The notes beneath the pieces were generated by a model. The model saw only the letters and a program-made list of their open reading frames with translations. It made no database searches and was not told the DNA's origin. Made by a program: the position numbers and the translations under genes. Below, piece after piece: positions 25,401 through 36,993 of a stretch of DNA of 64,000 nucleotides (its first letter is position 1; each line of letters starts with the position of its first letter). This DNA is from Lagopus muta (Eukaryota; Chordata; Aves; Galliformes; Phasianidae), in assembly GCF_023343835.1 (NCBI RefSeq), contig NC_064442.1:17966501-18030500 (forward strand). The letters are read 5' to 3'.

Positions 25401-28400
25401 CCTTCCTGAGCCTCACACTGTAAAGTCTCTGGTACACAACCACCAAAATTCTGTGACAAATGAGCTATTCCCAAAGCAAAAACCCAACCTGCTGACCTTG
25501 ACATGTCTTCAACAGACAAGGAAGAGAGGCATTATTTCCCTGTACAGACAACACCTGCAGCATTCAGCGCAGAGCAAAGTTCAGCACTTGATTCAGAATC
25601 TCCATAGGAAGAATTTTTATGGCAGTCCAGTCGTTACTCACACATCCACAGGTAATAAAGCATCTTGCATATCCGCTGGTAGTCAGCTGGGATGTCTGCA
25701 GAGAAATCCTGATAAAAGCACGGCTTGATTGGACACTTCCTGGGCAGGGGTGGCCAGTTGTTCTGCCTTGCTGTGGAAGGGACAAAAGAACAGTTCTTTG
25801 CTTGCTCTTCTCTGGTCAGAAGAGCCATTGGCACGCCTTATTTGTAAGCTGCACTCATATTTACTGACATCAACAGCCTGGGGGAGGCTCTCAGTGAGTT
25901 TGAGCAGGGGTGCATTAACCTGCAAGATAGAGCAACCTAGAGTTGAAAGCTTTCCTCTGTGGGAGGCAGAGTTTCTGTGTGAAGGCCAAAAAACCATCAT
26001 GAGCATTTGGGACTACGAGTCCAGGCTCCATCATTCAGGGTTAGGGGAAAATACTGTTTGGCTCTGATTAAGAAACCATTGAGACTGATAAAAAGACAGA
26101 GCTGGACTCCAGTAGCTCTCATCTCAGAGCTCATTTCCTGCCCAGCCCTTCAGTAGACAGTTACACTACAAGCCACAGAGGGACAGGTGCAGCCCCAGAG
26201 GGCTGCCACAGCCATGAAAAGCTAGAGACAAAGAGAGGCATGCCTTTGGACAGGCCAAAGCCACTTCTACCAGCAACCAAGCTGATAAACCAAGCAGCAC
26301 GGGCATCCCCAGGCACCACGTGGCTGCAGGCAAGGCAGGAAGCACTACTCACGATTAATGCTGGCTGCATTGTTCTGCAATTCCCTTTCCTTCTTCTCCA
26401 GCTCAGCTGCCTTCCTCTCTAGTTCTGCCTGCTGCTGAAGCAGCCCGGCCTGTGCTGCTGCAGCCACAGCCTAAAGAAGGTGGAATGAAAGTAAGTCCTT
26501 CAGCCCTTCCCCACCCAAGACAGTGGCAATGCCAACTGCCAGCACATCAGATGCCAAACTGGAAGAGAAACACAAATTCAATAGCAAAGGAGGACAGTTT
26601 GAAAACTGAGTGCCTGTGGAACATCCCGAGGCTGGCTTCCTGCCTTAAATGCTGGAGGACTAGATTAAAACCGATGCAGGACTCAGTCCAGGGGTTCCCC
26701 TCAGTTCCCCTCCTAACCTACTGGAAAATAGGGTAGGAGGAATCCTCAAGAGGCTCCATTCCATCTCCTTTCAGCAAAGCTATGCTTTCCTTGCAGCTGC
26801 TTCTACTTTCCAGCTAGCTTTGTTGCTCTGAGTGCCATCCAATACCTCACCTGCAAGGCACACATACTTCCTCACCCTCTTCTCAGTGCCTGTAAGGCAG
26901 CAGATCCCCCTGCCTATGGGCTCCCATCAAAGCCTTGCCTTGATCTCCTTTCATTACAAGCTGTTTTTTTGGTTTAACAGGGACTTTCCCAGATACAACT
27001 TTTGCAAGCTTCAGACCCACTCTTATCTCTTCCATCCCTCAAAGATGGGGTGGCTCCCCAGGAGACCCTCTGACCTCACTGTGCACAGCTCAACAACATC
27101 CAGTGGCATTATTCTGCCCCAGCAGAGCTACCCCCACATCTCCAACTCACAGAGGAGCTCCTTCTCCCCTACCTGTGGGGTGGGCTCCACTGATGTCTGC
27201 AGAACAGCAGGCTGTGAGTGGCCAGAGGGCTGTGTGGCCGGCGCCGTCCGCGCTGCATTTGTCTGAAAGCAAAGAGCAAGAAGGGAACAGTGTCACACAC
27301 TGCTTCCTTAAGCAAAGCACAGCTCAGACTTGAGCACTGCTACGACAAACGGGAGGCAATTCTATGCTCTCAAAAAATGTGTTCCTTCCTCGACACCCCG
27401 GGGATGTGGGGCCCAAGGATTACGGGCATCGGGCAAAAGAGAAAGCAGGTGGGGTTCTGAGCAGCTTTAAATCACAAGTATTATTTTTATCCCTGTTTCC
27501 CGCTCTCCTTTTCCCCATCTCGGCGACCAGAAAACAAGACTGAAGCTCTTGCAGTGATCCATTGGTGTTAGCAAGTGTGGCAGCTCAGCTCCCAATGCAG
27601 AGCCCAAATAAATATTGATGATGCCACAACACATCTTCCTCTTCACACAGCTTTACTGGGAGAAACAGTTCCAGAGGAACACAGAGCTCCAGCAAGGAGT
27701 TTCAGTGCTCTCTGGCTTGCAGCCTGCCACGCACACAACATCCATGGGGAAATCAGCTGTGAATGCCTCTTGGTTTTTTTTTCCCCCCCTTCATTTAAGC
27801 TGCACCCATCAAGGGACCCTTTAGACTGCTGAAACCAAGGCCAAGACACCCAGTGCAAACACACACGTACCAGCTGGGAGCTCTCAGAAAAGGGGTTGAA
27901 TTCATCCAAGCCGCTCTGGCTGGCATTTGTGAGCTGTGTCACCGAGGGATCCTGAAGGAAGAAAGCAAAGCCAAATGAGCATCAGGCACAAGGCTCCACG
28001 AACTCAAACACCACCCACTCTGCCCACCTCCCAGCCCTCTGCTCGCTGGGAACAGGACTGCTGGGTGATGTGCGTGGCCTGCGATGCCTTTAGAGGAGTG
28101 AGGACAGACACTGGCTTGCTGGGATGAGTACTGAACCCAGAAGACAGCATCCCTGCAGGCAGCCTGCCTGACTCAGCAGCTGGGTGAGCCGAGGACACCA
28201 GCCCAGAACATTTCTGGTCCTCCAGCTCTCCCAGCTGGAGGCAGCTCACACGGTTCTGTGACAGTGCTGTCCCTTGGGGCACACACAGATATATGCTCCT
28301 ATGTAGGCAGGAAGCAAATCTGAAGAACTACAACATTTTTATTTGTACTCAGAGCAGCTCCTACTTGAAAGCACCTCCCTCTCCTCATCTGCAAAGCACA

Positions 28401-30734
28401 CAGCGTTTTATGTACATTGATTTCCGCAAACAGATTATTTTTAATAGACAGATTTTGACCTCAGCAGCAACTCCAATCACCGATAATTACGGAAGTGAGG
28501 CCCTTTGTGAGCTCAGGAATCCAGCTGCCTGCTTGAACAGCCTGTCAATATGGGTGTAGCCAAAGAAAACTAAAAGAAGCCATTTTTTATTCCTCCTTCC
28601 TCCAACAGCTCACATCTTGAGCTCAGGCAATTCCGTGGTTAACAGGGCAAGAAGCATTCGAGGCTGAGACTGAGCACGAGTGAACAATTCCAGCGTGCAG
28701 AGGCCAACTGAGCCCACGTGTTGTGGAAAAGCCCTTAGGTTCTTTTCAGCACAGAGGTCCCCTGGGCTTTAAGTGTTGCCTCCTACCATGTGAGAGGTGC
28801 AGAGGCTGGTTAATGAGTAACGCTGCACCTCCCCTCGCTGCTGGACACACTGCTTAGGCACACCATAACTTCTCTGTGCCCACACTGTAGCTTCAGTTGA
28901 GGGCAGGCAAGGGCTGAGCCCAGCTGACATCCAGCAGGCTGCAGGAGAAAAAGAAACCTTCATAAAAGCGCAGGAATAAGGAAAAGCTGCACACCATTGG
29001 AAGAGAATCATTAAAGGAAAAGCAACAGGGAATGAGGAGATGTGCTGGGACAACAAGGCACATGTTTTTTCTTTCCATCCCTTGCTTCTAGAGTGGCACT
29101 GCTATCAGAAAGGCCAGGAGAACAGCACTGTTCCCAGTAACACCAACAGGAAGAATGCTCCCACCACTCCACTTAGCCACAGCTTGATATTAAATGATCT
29201 CATCTTCCAGCACGGCTTTAAATTAAGTACTTAATTAGCTTAACTGCCTGCCACTACACAAGTGTGCCTAAATGACACACAAAAAGCAGAGCCCTTGCAG
29301 TGTTTGGACACACGTCAGTGTGCCCTGAGCGGTGCAGCTTCTACAAACCACGGACATATCACAGGTCATTTCCACCAGCTGCAAACTCACACATAGCTGG
29401 TCTTCTGGAAATGAACTCAAGGTTGATCCTTCGTGCTGCAAAACACAGAAAACATGGCTCCATTTGATCACTGAGATGCTTTGCAGGCTGCTACCCATGC
29501 AGCAAGGCACCTGGCTGTCCTCCTTTAGGGAAGCAGCCATGCTCTTCTCAGCTCTGGACGTCACGCTCTTTTCCTTCCTGATGAGTAATTGCTTGTTGGA
29601 CTCCTGCAAATCTCCTCAAGCTGTTTCCTGTTCCAGAGCCTAGGGGAAGCCTGTAACCTGAAGGCACTCACCCAGCTGGGCTGAGCCTGCCTCAGGGACA
29701 AGCTGTCAGTTATAGGAGCGACCTACAGTGCCAGCAGATCCCCCGCTGCCCCTCTCACCACAGCCCCCACTATCTGTATAGACACATGGTGCCGATTGTC
29801 ATCATTTCAGGTTCCCAAGCGTGGAATAATTCTCCATTTGAAATGAATTGTGTTAATAGGAAAGCTTAGAAGAATCATAGAATTGTTTTGAGCTGGAAGG
29901 GACCCTTAAAGGCCATCTGGTGCAACTCCCCCACAACAACCAGGGACACCCACAGCTCAGTGAGGTGCTCAGGCCCAGCCTGATTCCTAAAATTCTGTCT
30001 TGACACAGAACTGCTGTAGCAAGGTGCATGCTGTAGTACTTCAAGACAACCACCGGTGCTAGGAAGGATGCTCCTCTGCTTCCTTCCATTCTCACCGAAC
30101 AAGGGAATGCAAAGACTGAGCACAAGGTGAGAGAGCTCACCAAGAACACCACAGGGTTGCTGAAATAACACAACAGTTGCCCAAAGAAGAGCCCACTGCG
30201 CCCATTCCTGGTTCCACACAGACCCACTCAAACCTAACCCTGTGTCCGAAAGGTGCCCAAGCGCTGCTCGAGCTCTGTGCTGAGAGTCGGACAAACCCCA
30301 AACGGCCGCAGCAGAGGCTCCCGCTGGGCCGTAGTGACCCCAGGGAAAGGCCGTGGCCCCCCCGCCAGTAACAACAACAAGTTCTCAGCCCTCACAGCCC
30401 CCGGAAAGGCCGAGGCCCGGAGCGAGGCAGGCCCCCGGTCCCAAATAGCGCCGGACCCCACGAGCGCGGCCCCGGGGGGCGCCGGACACTGCCGCGATGC
30501 GCACCCCCCCCGGTCCCGCCCCCCCGCTCCGATTGGCTGCGGCCGGGGGGAGCAGCGCCGCCATTGGACGGCGCGGTTTCACTCAGCGCCACGTCTCGCC
30601 GGCCGCGAGGGGAGGGGAGGGGAGCGGAGCGGGGAGGAAGAGAAGAGAGGGAAAAGGAGAGCGGGACCGGAGCGCACCTGGAAAGGGTTCACGTCCACCG
30701 GATCGGCGAACGGGTTGGTGTCGAAACTCGACAT
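22488..30734 (-). CDS. SCAMP2: Secretory carrier membrane protein 2 (SCAMP2), 333 aa
   Basis: SCAMP2 is a four-pass protein of trans-Golgi and recycling vesicles that acts in late exocytosis and endocytic adaptor binding. Nine exons in gene order: 30678-30734, 27871-27951, 27173-27262, 26353-26470, 25642-25770, 24962-25121, 24373-24474, 23023-23140 and 22488-22634, totalling 1002 nt (human 329 aa). The N-terminal cytosolic arm has three NPF motifs ([21 protein letters not shown]) for EH-domain partners. A glutamine/glutamate/lysine-rich coiled coil follows (about 80-115), then the core with four membrane segments and the conserved [10 protein letters not shown] loop between segments 2 and 3. 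The intron after exon 6 starts with GC, not GT (AG|gcaagt), and joins the frame correctly to exon 7. All other introns are GT-AG. Introns 1 (2.7 kb) and 7 (1.2 kb) show no coding content. The gene shares a promoter with MPI. Confidence 0.97.
24957..24962 (-). other. SCAMP2: GC-type splice donor, SCAMP2 intron 6
   Basis: The exon ends TTTCAG and the intron begins gcaagt. The remainder is a perfect match to the U1 consensus, the normal setting for GC-AG introns. The acceptor at 24475-24476 is a standard ag, and the joined codon AG|G gives Arg, as in other SCAMPs. Confidence 0.88.
29872..30000 (-). mobile_element. CR1 LINE 3'-end fragment in SCAMP2 intron 1
   Basis: The text aatcatagaattgttttgag, ctggaagggacccttaaagg and ccatctggtgcaactccc is the reversed CR1 3' end. 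It is truncated after about 130 bases. Confidence 0.75.
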
Positions 30735-30950
30735 GTAGACGGTGCCGGCCGAGCGTCCCCGCTCCGCTCCGCGCTGCCGCCCTCCGCTGTTTCTCCACCG
30801 CTTCCGGGAACGCCAGCGCGCCTGCGCCGAGCGCCACGTGACCTTAGCGTGCGTCGACTGTGTGTGACGTCACGACGCCACGGGAGGGGGCGGGGCGTGC
30901 TGTGAGCGGCCCAGCGGGCGGCGCTCCGGGAGGACGCGTCGGCAGCGCAC
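30735..30950. promoter_or_regulatory. Shared SCAMP2/MPI bidirectional CpG promoter
   Basis: The SCAMP2 ATG (minus) and MPI ATG (plus) are separated by 216 bp of GC-rich, TATA-less DNA. Sites visible by eye are an ETS core CTTCCGG at 30801-30807, an E-box CACGTG at 30835-30840 continuing into AC, and a perfect palindromic CRE TGACGTCA at 30865-30872. Both transcripts must start within or very near this stretch, so the promoter is inferred to be bidirectional. Confidence 0.85.
30865..30872. promoter_or_regulatory. Full cAMP-response element TGACGTCA
   Basis: A perfect 8-bp CREB/ATF palindrome sits 79 bp upstream of the MPI ATG and 131 bp from the SCAMP2 ATG. CpG-containing CREs in CpG promoters are commonly bound constitutively; binding here is inference. 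Confidence 0.7.
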
Positions 30951-33271
30951 ATGGCGGAGCCGCGAGGTGAGCGCCGGGCGGTGCGTCCTGGGGGGGCGGA
31001 TACGCGTGGCGGCAGCGGCGGTGACAGCCGTCCCCCTCGTCCCACAGTCTTCCCGTTGCGTTGCCCGGTGAGGAACTACGCCTGGGGGCAGTGCGGGCTG
31101 CGTAGCGCCGTGGCACAGCTGGTGGCCAGCGGGGACCCGGCGGCAAGCATCGAGCCCGAGCGGCCATACGCCGAGGTGAGGCCGTCCCGCCGTCCCCCTG
31201 TCCCGCCATCCCCGTGTCCCGCCGTTCCTCCGCGGCTGACCGGGCCGTAACGCTATCCCCCAGCTATGGATGGGCGCCCATCCCAGCGGTGATGCCGAGG
31301 TGTTGGATGGCCGTGACGTTCCGCAGACGTTGGGCTCCTGGCTGGCCAAGCACCCTGCCTGCCTGGGCCCCAAGGTGTGCGATGCCTTTGGCGGCTGCCT
31401 GCCCTTCCTTTTCAAGGTGCTGTCCGTCCGCACCGCCCTCTCCATCCAGGCTCACCCCAACAAGGTAAGCACTCCCCAACTTGTATCCACGGTGACGTCG
31501 CCACCACCCGGCCGTGGGGACATCCCTGTGTCACCCCTAGGAGCTGGCAGCCAAGCTGCACGCCCAGTTCCCCCAGCACTACCCCGATACCAACCACAAA
31601 CCCGAGATGGCCATCGCGCTCACTCCCTTTGAGGGGCTGTGTGGCTTCCGGCCCGTGGAGGAGATCGCTGCCTTCCTGCGGGGTAAGCCCTGCTGGGTGG
31701 AGAGGAGGGATGCAGGGTGCCCATCCCGGTGGCCTCGCAGTGCCTGATTGGCCCCCATCACAGCCGTCCCCGAGCTGCGGGCGCTGGTGGGTGAGGTGGC
31801 AGCTGAGCAGTTGGAGCGCAGTGCCAGCCATGATCCCCGCGGCGTCTCAGCCGCCCTGCGTGTCTGCTTCACCTGCCTGATGAAGAGCGAGAAGGAGACC
31901 TTCAGCCAGCAGCTCAGCCTGCTGGTGGAGAGGATTTCCCAACAAGGTGGGCAAAATTCTCACCTGCAGGATGGTGGAACCCCGATCTGTGGGGAGGATC
32001 CAAGCTCCATTTGGGTGGGCTCCCACTAACCCCAGCTGTGCTCCTCTTGCAGCGGCCAAAGGGCAGGACACGTCCCCAAGCAATGGGGACCTGCTGCTGC
32101 GCCTGCACGCTCAGTTCCCTGGGGATATCGGCTGCTTCTCCATCTACTTCCTCAACGTGGTGAGGCTGGAGCCCGGCGAGGCCATGTTCCTGGCGGCCAA
32201 CGAGCCCCACGCCTACCTGCAGGGAGGTGAGCTCAGGGATGGGCACACGGCACAGGGTCCATCGCACCAGTGTGCAGTGACATCCCTTCCCCACAGACTG
32301 TGTGGAGTGCATGGCGTGCTCAGACAACACGGTGCGTGCTGGCCTCACCCCCAAATTCATTGATGTGCTCACGCTCTGTGAGATGCTCAACTACACGCCA
32401 GCACCCAGCAGCTCCAAGATCTTCCCAGCTGTGCAGAGCCCTCTGGACCCATGCGTCTTCATCTATGATCCACCCGTGCCTGACTTCACGCTGATGAGGA
32501 TAGAGGTGAGCTGGGTGTGTTTTTAGGGTCCTCAGAGCTGCTCCCGCAGGGCAGGGAAACCCCAAAGCTGCTCAGCTGATCTCATGGTGCCCCAGTGCTA
32601 GGTTTTCTTCCTGAATGAGTTTTGGCTGTTGGGAACATCAGCTTTCCCACTTCCTGACCGTGCTCTTTGCAGGATGTAGGATGGGTTGGGTTGGCTTAGA
32701 AGGACCTTAAAGACCATCTCAAGCCAATCCTCTGCCCCTTCACTAGCCCAGGTTCCCAGTGCCTCACCCAGAATGGCTCTGAGCACCTCCAGGGATCCTG
32801 TCCCCAATTTCTCTGGACGCCCTGATGTTGCCTAAACTTGGGGTTTCTCAGTGTGGGTTTGCTGGAGGATGGCGACCAGCCCCTCTCCATCCCATATTCT
32901 TCCTGAGGTTTGCTCAGCTTCTTGAGCAGCTTTGGGTGTAGGGACAGCGAGGAAGGAGTCTTGGGTCTGCAGAAAGAGTGGGGAAGGGGAATGAGTGCCT
33001 TTAGTCCCAGAGAGAAGGAAAGCTGCAGGAGATCCGCATCGTTCTGTTGCAGATTCCCTCCTCGATCAAGCTCTACCTCATCTCTGCACTGGACTCTGCC
33101 AGTATCCTGCTGGTGATCCAGGGTACGGCCATGGGCACCTCTACAGCTGCTGCATCTGAAATGACCCTGCGCCGGGGCTCCGTGATCTTCATCTCTGCCA
33201 ATGAGAGCATCTCCATGCACCTGTCCTCATCTGAGGGGATGCTGCTTTTCCGAGCCTGCTGCCTGCTCTGA
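30951..33271 (+). CDS. MPI: Mannose-6-phosphate isomerase (MPI), 423 aa
   Basis: MPI is the cytosolic zinc enzyme that interconverts fructose-6-phosphate and mannose-6-phosphate and supplies mannose for glycosylation. Eight exons: 30951-30966, 31048-31175, 31264-31464, 31541-31682, 31764-31946, 32053-32226, 32297-32505 and 33053-33271. They sum to 1272 nt, giving 423 residues, the same as human. The four zinc ligands are in place: Gln110 and His112 in SIQAHPNK, Glu137 in HKPEMA and His276 in EPHAYL. The catalytic Arg295 lies in [10 protein letters not shown]. All introns are GT-AG and small, except intron 7, which carries a CR1 fragment. Exon 1 encodes only MAEPR. The gene is divergent from SCAMP2 and convergent with FAM219B. 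Confidence 0.98.
32670..32830 (-). mobile_element. CR1 LINE 3'-end fragment in MPI intron 7
   Basis: The text gggttggcttagaaggacct, taaagaccatctcaagccaa and gagcacctccagggatcctg follows the reversed CR1 3' end with moderate divergence. Confidence 0.65.
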
Positions 33272-33710
33272 GCAGGATCCCCAGCATCCCCGCACACCAG
33301 GGTAGATAGAAACCAAAGTAGGCTTGGCCAGTAGCTCAGAAGTCACCCCAGAAGTGAACCTCAAAGCAACCTGCATCCAGTTTCTAGAAGCAACTCACAC
33401 TCCTCTGCTTTCTGAACCAGCTCTCTGGGGCTGAGACACTTGTGTCCCCATAGTGTCACAGCCCCCAGGGCCAGTCCTTACCAGTGCTGCTAACACCATC
33501 TGACAATTACTTATGTTTCGTTTGGTGTTGTGGCTTTGTTGGGTTCTTCTAGGAACCGCTGCTTACACCTGCAAATGTGATGCTGAGGCTTCCACCGGGA
33601 GGAAGGAGATTTGGGATCAGCTGGGTGCTGGATGTCCCCTTGTCCACCTGCTCATGGAGTGGCTTCATGTGGCAGTGGGGTCTGGAGGGCCTCAGGTGAC
33701 CGGTGCTCTG

Positions 33711-33716
33711 AATAAA
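33711..33716 (+). terminator. MPI: Poly(A) signal AATAAA of MPI
   Basis: AATAAA lies 440 bases after the MPI stop and is followed by a GT-rich downstream stretch (gtggtgactttgt). The MPI message should end near 33735. Confidence 0.7.
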
Positions 33717-33918
33717 GTGGTGACTTTGTCCTCAGCCTTTTGTGTGGAGCTGGAGGAGGCAGCACATCCACTGCTGGCTCCCCCAGCCCCAAATGGGGGC
33801 TCCAGGGGGGATGTGGTGATGAGGGAGGTGATGGGGCTGATGGACACCAGCATCCATAGGGAAACAGGATGGATCTGGGAAGGGAGCAGTAAGACACGCT
33901 TTGAGTAACAAGATCCAG

Positions 33919-33924
33919 TTTACT
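33919..33924 (-). terminator. FAM219B: Probable variant poly(A) signal AGTAAA of FAM219B
   Basis: TTTACT on the given strand is AGTAAA for the minus-strand gene. No AATAAA was found between here and the FAM219B stop on that strand. If used, the FAM219B 3' UTR is about 770 bases and ends roughly 165 bp from the MPI end. Confidence 0.4.
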
Positions 33925-34676
33925 GAGTGCTTCCTCCAACAAGGAGTATACAAAAAAGTCTCAATTATTTAGACAAAGATTATTTAAATAAGGTTTGTTT
34001 TTAGGAAGCTGATTGTCCTCTACAATTCAGCAGGACCATGATTTAAGGCAGCTTATAAAACCTGCACCAGGCAGAACTTTCCTGCCCCGAATCCATGCCC
34101 AAATGGGCTGAGCTGCACTGATGACTGGGAAAGGCCCCCAGGGGGGAACACATCATAAATAAAACGCAGAGGCCATTGGCCCCTTTTTGTATCTAACAAG
34201 AAAGAAAAACACATCTATCCCAAGAAAAAGCAAGCAGCCCTTTGGGCACCTTCCTGCCCTGCACAGCTGGCAGCATGAGAAAGATGCACAGACAAGAAGA
34301 AGAATGTAACGATGCTGAGTTTGGGGAGCTGCTCCAAATTTGACCTTCTTTGCATAATGAACAGATTCAGGAGGGCCGTGTCAAGCAGTGTCCTTGTAGA
34401 GGTGGGCTCATGGTCTTAGGGCACTGTGGGTATGTAGTGTCTGAGCTGTTCAAGGCTGAAGAATGGGACTGGTGTGAGTCCCCTCCTTATCCTGGTGACA
34501 AATGACACCTGTGTGGCCAAATGTCACTGAGCCACCCCTATGATACTGCTCTGTACAAGAAGTGGTTTGGGACTGGCTGGGTGCTGTAACGTAGTAATGA
34601 GTTCTTGGGATGCCACCAAGCATCCCAGGAGACATGGAACGTGGTGGCTTTTGAGGTGTCCCAACATGAGCAGCAC

Positions 34677-36423
34677 CTACTGGACCACACAGGAGAGAGA
34701 ATCCCCAAAGCAGCACGGGCAAGAGGAGGTGGTGGGTTTGGGGGGGATGAGGTCCAGGTCCTCGTCATCTGGGACCTCATCCAGGTGGTACCCATCCTGC
34801 AGGAGCTGCCGGCTCAGGTCCTGGTTCACCTGCTGGAAGGGAGAGAGAAGATGGGGCTGATTAATGCTCCCTGTTAATGCCATTGGTGTTCTGGTTAATG
34901 CTGCAGTGGGTGCGACAGCAGGGGACAGAACAGCAGGTTTTAGTTAACCTTAAGAACAAGCAGCAGCTTGTTCTAACTGTGATTAGAAATGAAGGCAAAG
35001 AGCTGAGCCCTGAGGGGAAAATGGGGTAGGGGACTCCAACAGGAACTGCATGAAGGGCTGGGAGCCAAACCTGAACTTGCCTCAGCGGAGGAGTAGCCAG
35101 AGGAGCCCCTCGATTCCAGCTCCCCGTCACTAGGATGAAAAGATGGTGTCAGAGTGAGTGCTGCAAGCTCCCTCAGCAGCCAGACAAGAGAACCTCCGAA
35201 AAGCCCCAAGAGAATTGAGGAGTTTACTTGGGTAAATTACTTTTACTAAACTTGGATCAGAGGTGTTTTGCTGCTAGGAGGTGCCCAGCCCAACCATGGA
35301 TACACCTTTATTCTCTCCAAGCAGCAAGGCAAAACTCCACAACAGTGAGGTTTACAGGCTAGTCCTCTGCAAATCCCACCCCAGGGCATTCATCCAGCAT
35401 GCCGACCCTCTAAAAACACCCACCTGGAATGAGCATGGGATGCTCACCTGTCTGAGTCCACGGACACCAGGCTTTCATCTGCTGTCTGGCTGAGTGCCAC
35501 GTAGCCCTTGTGAAACTTCACTGACCTGCAAGTGCATGGGGACACGGCTGCAAGGTGATGGGCAGCAGCAGGAATCCATGTCCCCAACACACGGCATGTC
35601 CTATCCTTGCAGCAACCCCACAGCACGCCCATCCTCACAGCACCACCATCTTCAACCCTGCAGCATCCCCAACCACTCAGCATTCCTATCTTCACAGCAT
35701 TCCCATCCCCATCCCTGCAGCATCCCCAACCTTGCATCATTCCCATCCTCACAGCATCTCCAACCCCAGCTTTGCACCATCTCCATTCTAACCCTTACCT
35801 TCATACTTGCAGCATCCTCAACCCCATCCCCACGGCGTTCCCCCCCGGCCCACTCCTAAAGCACTCCCACACACAGATAAACGTTACAGAAGGGCTCTGA
35901 CCTTTTGCCTGTCGGTTTGGTTGGGGGCCTACCGGGCCCCCCCAGCAGCCCGTGCCGCCGCAGTGCCGCCCTGGCCAGTTCCCGCTGCCTCTCTGCAACC
36001 GAGGGGAGGGTGAGGGCCGAGAGTCCCATTGGGGCGTCAACTCCTCACACGAGGCCCCATTGGGGCTCACACTTACGCAGCGCGGCGGGGGCCCGGCTGA
36101 GGGTGTAGGGCCCGCTCCTCGTGGCCCCTCCGCCTCGCTGGCCCGCCCTCCTGTCACTGCGAGGCGACTGCGGAGGGAAAGCAGCACAGTGAGCCCCGCG
36201 CCGCAGCTCCACAGCAGGCCGTGCGACCACACCCCGACTGCAGGGCCCGTTCAGCCCCCCCCGGCCCCGCTCCTCCAACTCCACGACATCTCCATCCAGC
36301 CCCCCAGCCCCAAATTGCCCCACCACACCCCCAAGCCCGGCCCCTCACCGCCTCTCCCCGCCCCCCGCCCGCTCGGCCCGCAGCGGCCGCAGCCCCGGGC
36401 CCGCCGCCGCAGCCCGTCGCCAT
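34677..36423 (-). CDS. FAM219B: FAM219B protein, 179 aa, complete
   Basis: This is a conserved vertebrate protein of unknown biochemical function. Six exons in gene order: 36349-36423, 36077-36167, 35902-35992, 35448-35525, 35081-35129 and 34677-34832, totalling 540 nt (human is about 198 aa). The alanine/glycine-rich start MATGCGGGPG is poorly conserved, as in the family. Conserved blocks are the basic QRQRELARAALRRHGLLG, SVKFHKGYVALSQ, an SDSDGELESRGSSGYSSAE segment, and the acidic tail with LLQDGYHLDEVPDDEDLDL. The C terminus is cysteine-rich (SCPCCFG). There is no signal peptide or membrane segment; it is probably disordered and soluble. The intron after exon 5 begins with GC (GAG|gcaagt), a second GC-AG intron in the window. 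The short exon 1 relies on the ATG at 36421-36423, whose protein match to human begins the same way. Confidence 0.93.
35075..35081 (-). other. FAM219B: GC-type splice donor, FAM219B intron 5
   Basis: The exon ends GCTGAG and the intron starts gcaagttc. The next exon begins after cttccag at 34832 with CAGGTGAAC, and the joined protein SSAE-QVNQD matches the family. No GT lies nearby that would keep this join. Confidence 0.85.
35590..35870. repeat. ~18-bp degenerate minisatellite in FAM219B intron 3
   Basis: Repeated pieces of the form cctcacagcattcccat and ctgcagcatccccaacc recur about 14 times with irregular spacing. The array fills most of the 376-bp intron between exons 3 and 4. Confidence 0.8.
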
Positions 36424-36600
36424 GGCCGCGCGTCGCCCCGCCCCTCCACCAATGGCAGCGAGAGGAGAAGAGAGCAACCAATGAGGAGCAGGAGGGGGGC
36501 GTGTCCTGCCCTGCGCATGCGGGGTAATGAGACACTGTGCGCAGGCAAAACGCTCCGGGCTGCTGCTGTGACCGCGCTCAATAGGGCCGGGATACGTAGT
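36424..36600 (-). promoter_or_regulatory. FAM219B: FAM219B promoter with two CCAAT boxes and an NRF1-like site
   Basis: CCAAT occurs at 36449-36453 and 36478-36482, spaced 29 bp, the arrangement favoured by NF-Y. An NRF1-like TGCGCATGCG lies at 36512-36521. All lie within 100 bp upstream of the FAM219B ATG in a GC-rich stretch. The start site itself is not placed. Confidence 0.6.
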
Positions 36601-36839
36601 GCCCTCGGCAGCCTCCTGCGTTCCTTTATACACGCATATATGTAATTATACATACGTAAGTTCTATATTTTTTTTCTGTGTGTCCTAGGCAGCCTCCTGC
36701 ATTCTATTTTATATAAATTATATACATCTAATTTATAATTAATTGCCCTAAAACCAGAATTTTCCTCCTCTGTTGGCAGGGAATGTTCCCTATTTGTTCC
36801 CATCCCCACAAAGTAATTAACGACACAAGGCACTGCCTC

Positions 36840-36993
36840 AGTTCAACTAGGTTTTCCTTTATTAAGTCCAACTCCACATCACATACATTGCAATTCAATA
36901 AAGTTATTTGAAATAAGGTGATACTTGAACTTTTCTGACTTGAGGCGACTGTATACAATCGGGCAGCACTGGCAGAACGCTCCAGTAATGCAC
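36840..36993 (-). other. COX5A: COX5A terminal non-coding exon (3' UTR)
   Basis: The acceptor ttctattccag ends at 36994 and the exon runs to the poly(A) site. It pairs with a donor TTG|gtaaga at 37347-37348, just nine bases after the COX5A stop codon. The spliced 3' UTR is thus split by one intron. Confidence 0.65.
36858..36863 (-). terminator. COX5A: Poly(A) signal of COX5A
   Basis: TTTATT on the given strand reads AATAAA for COX5A (context acttAATAAAggaaaacc). Cleavage is expected near 36840. Confidence 0.75.
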
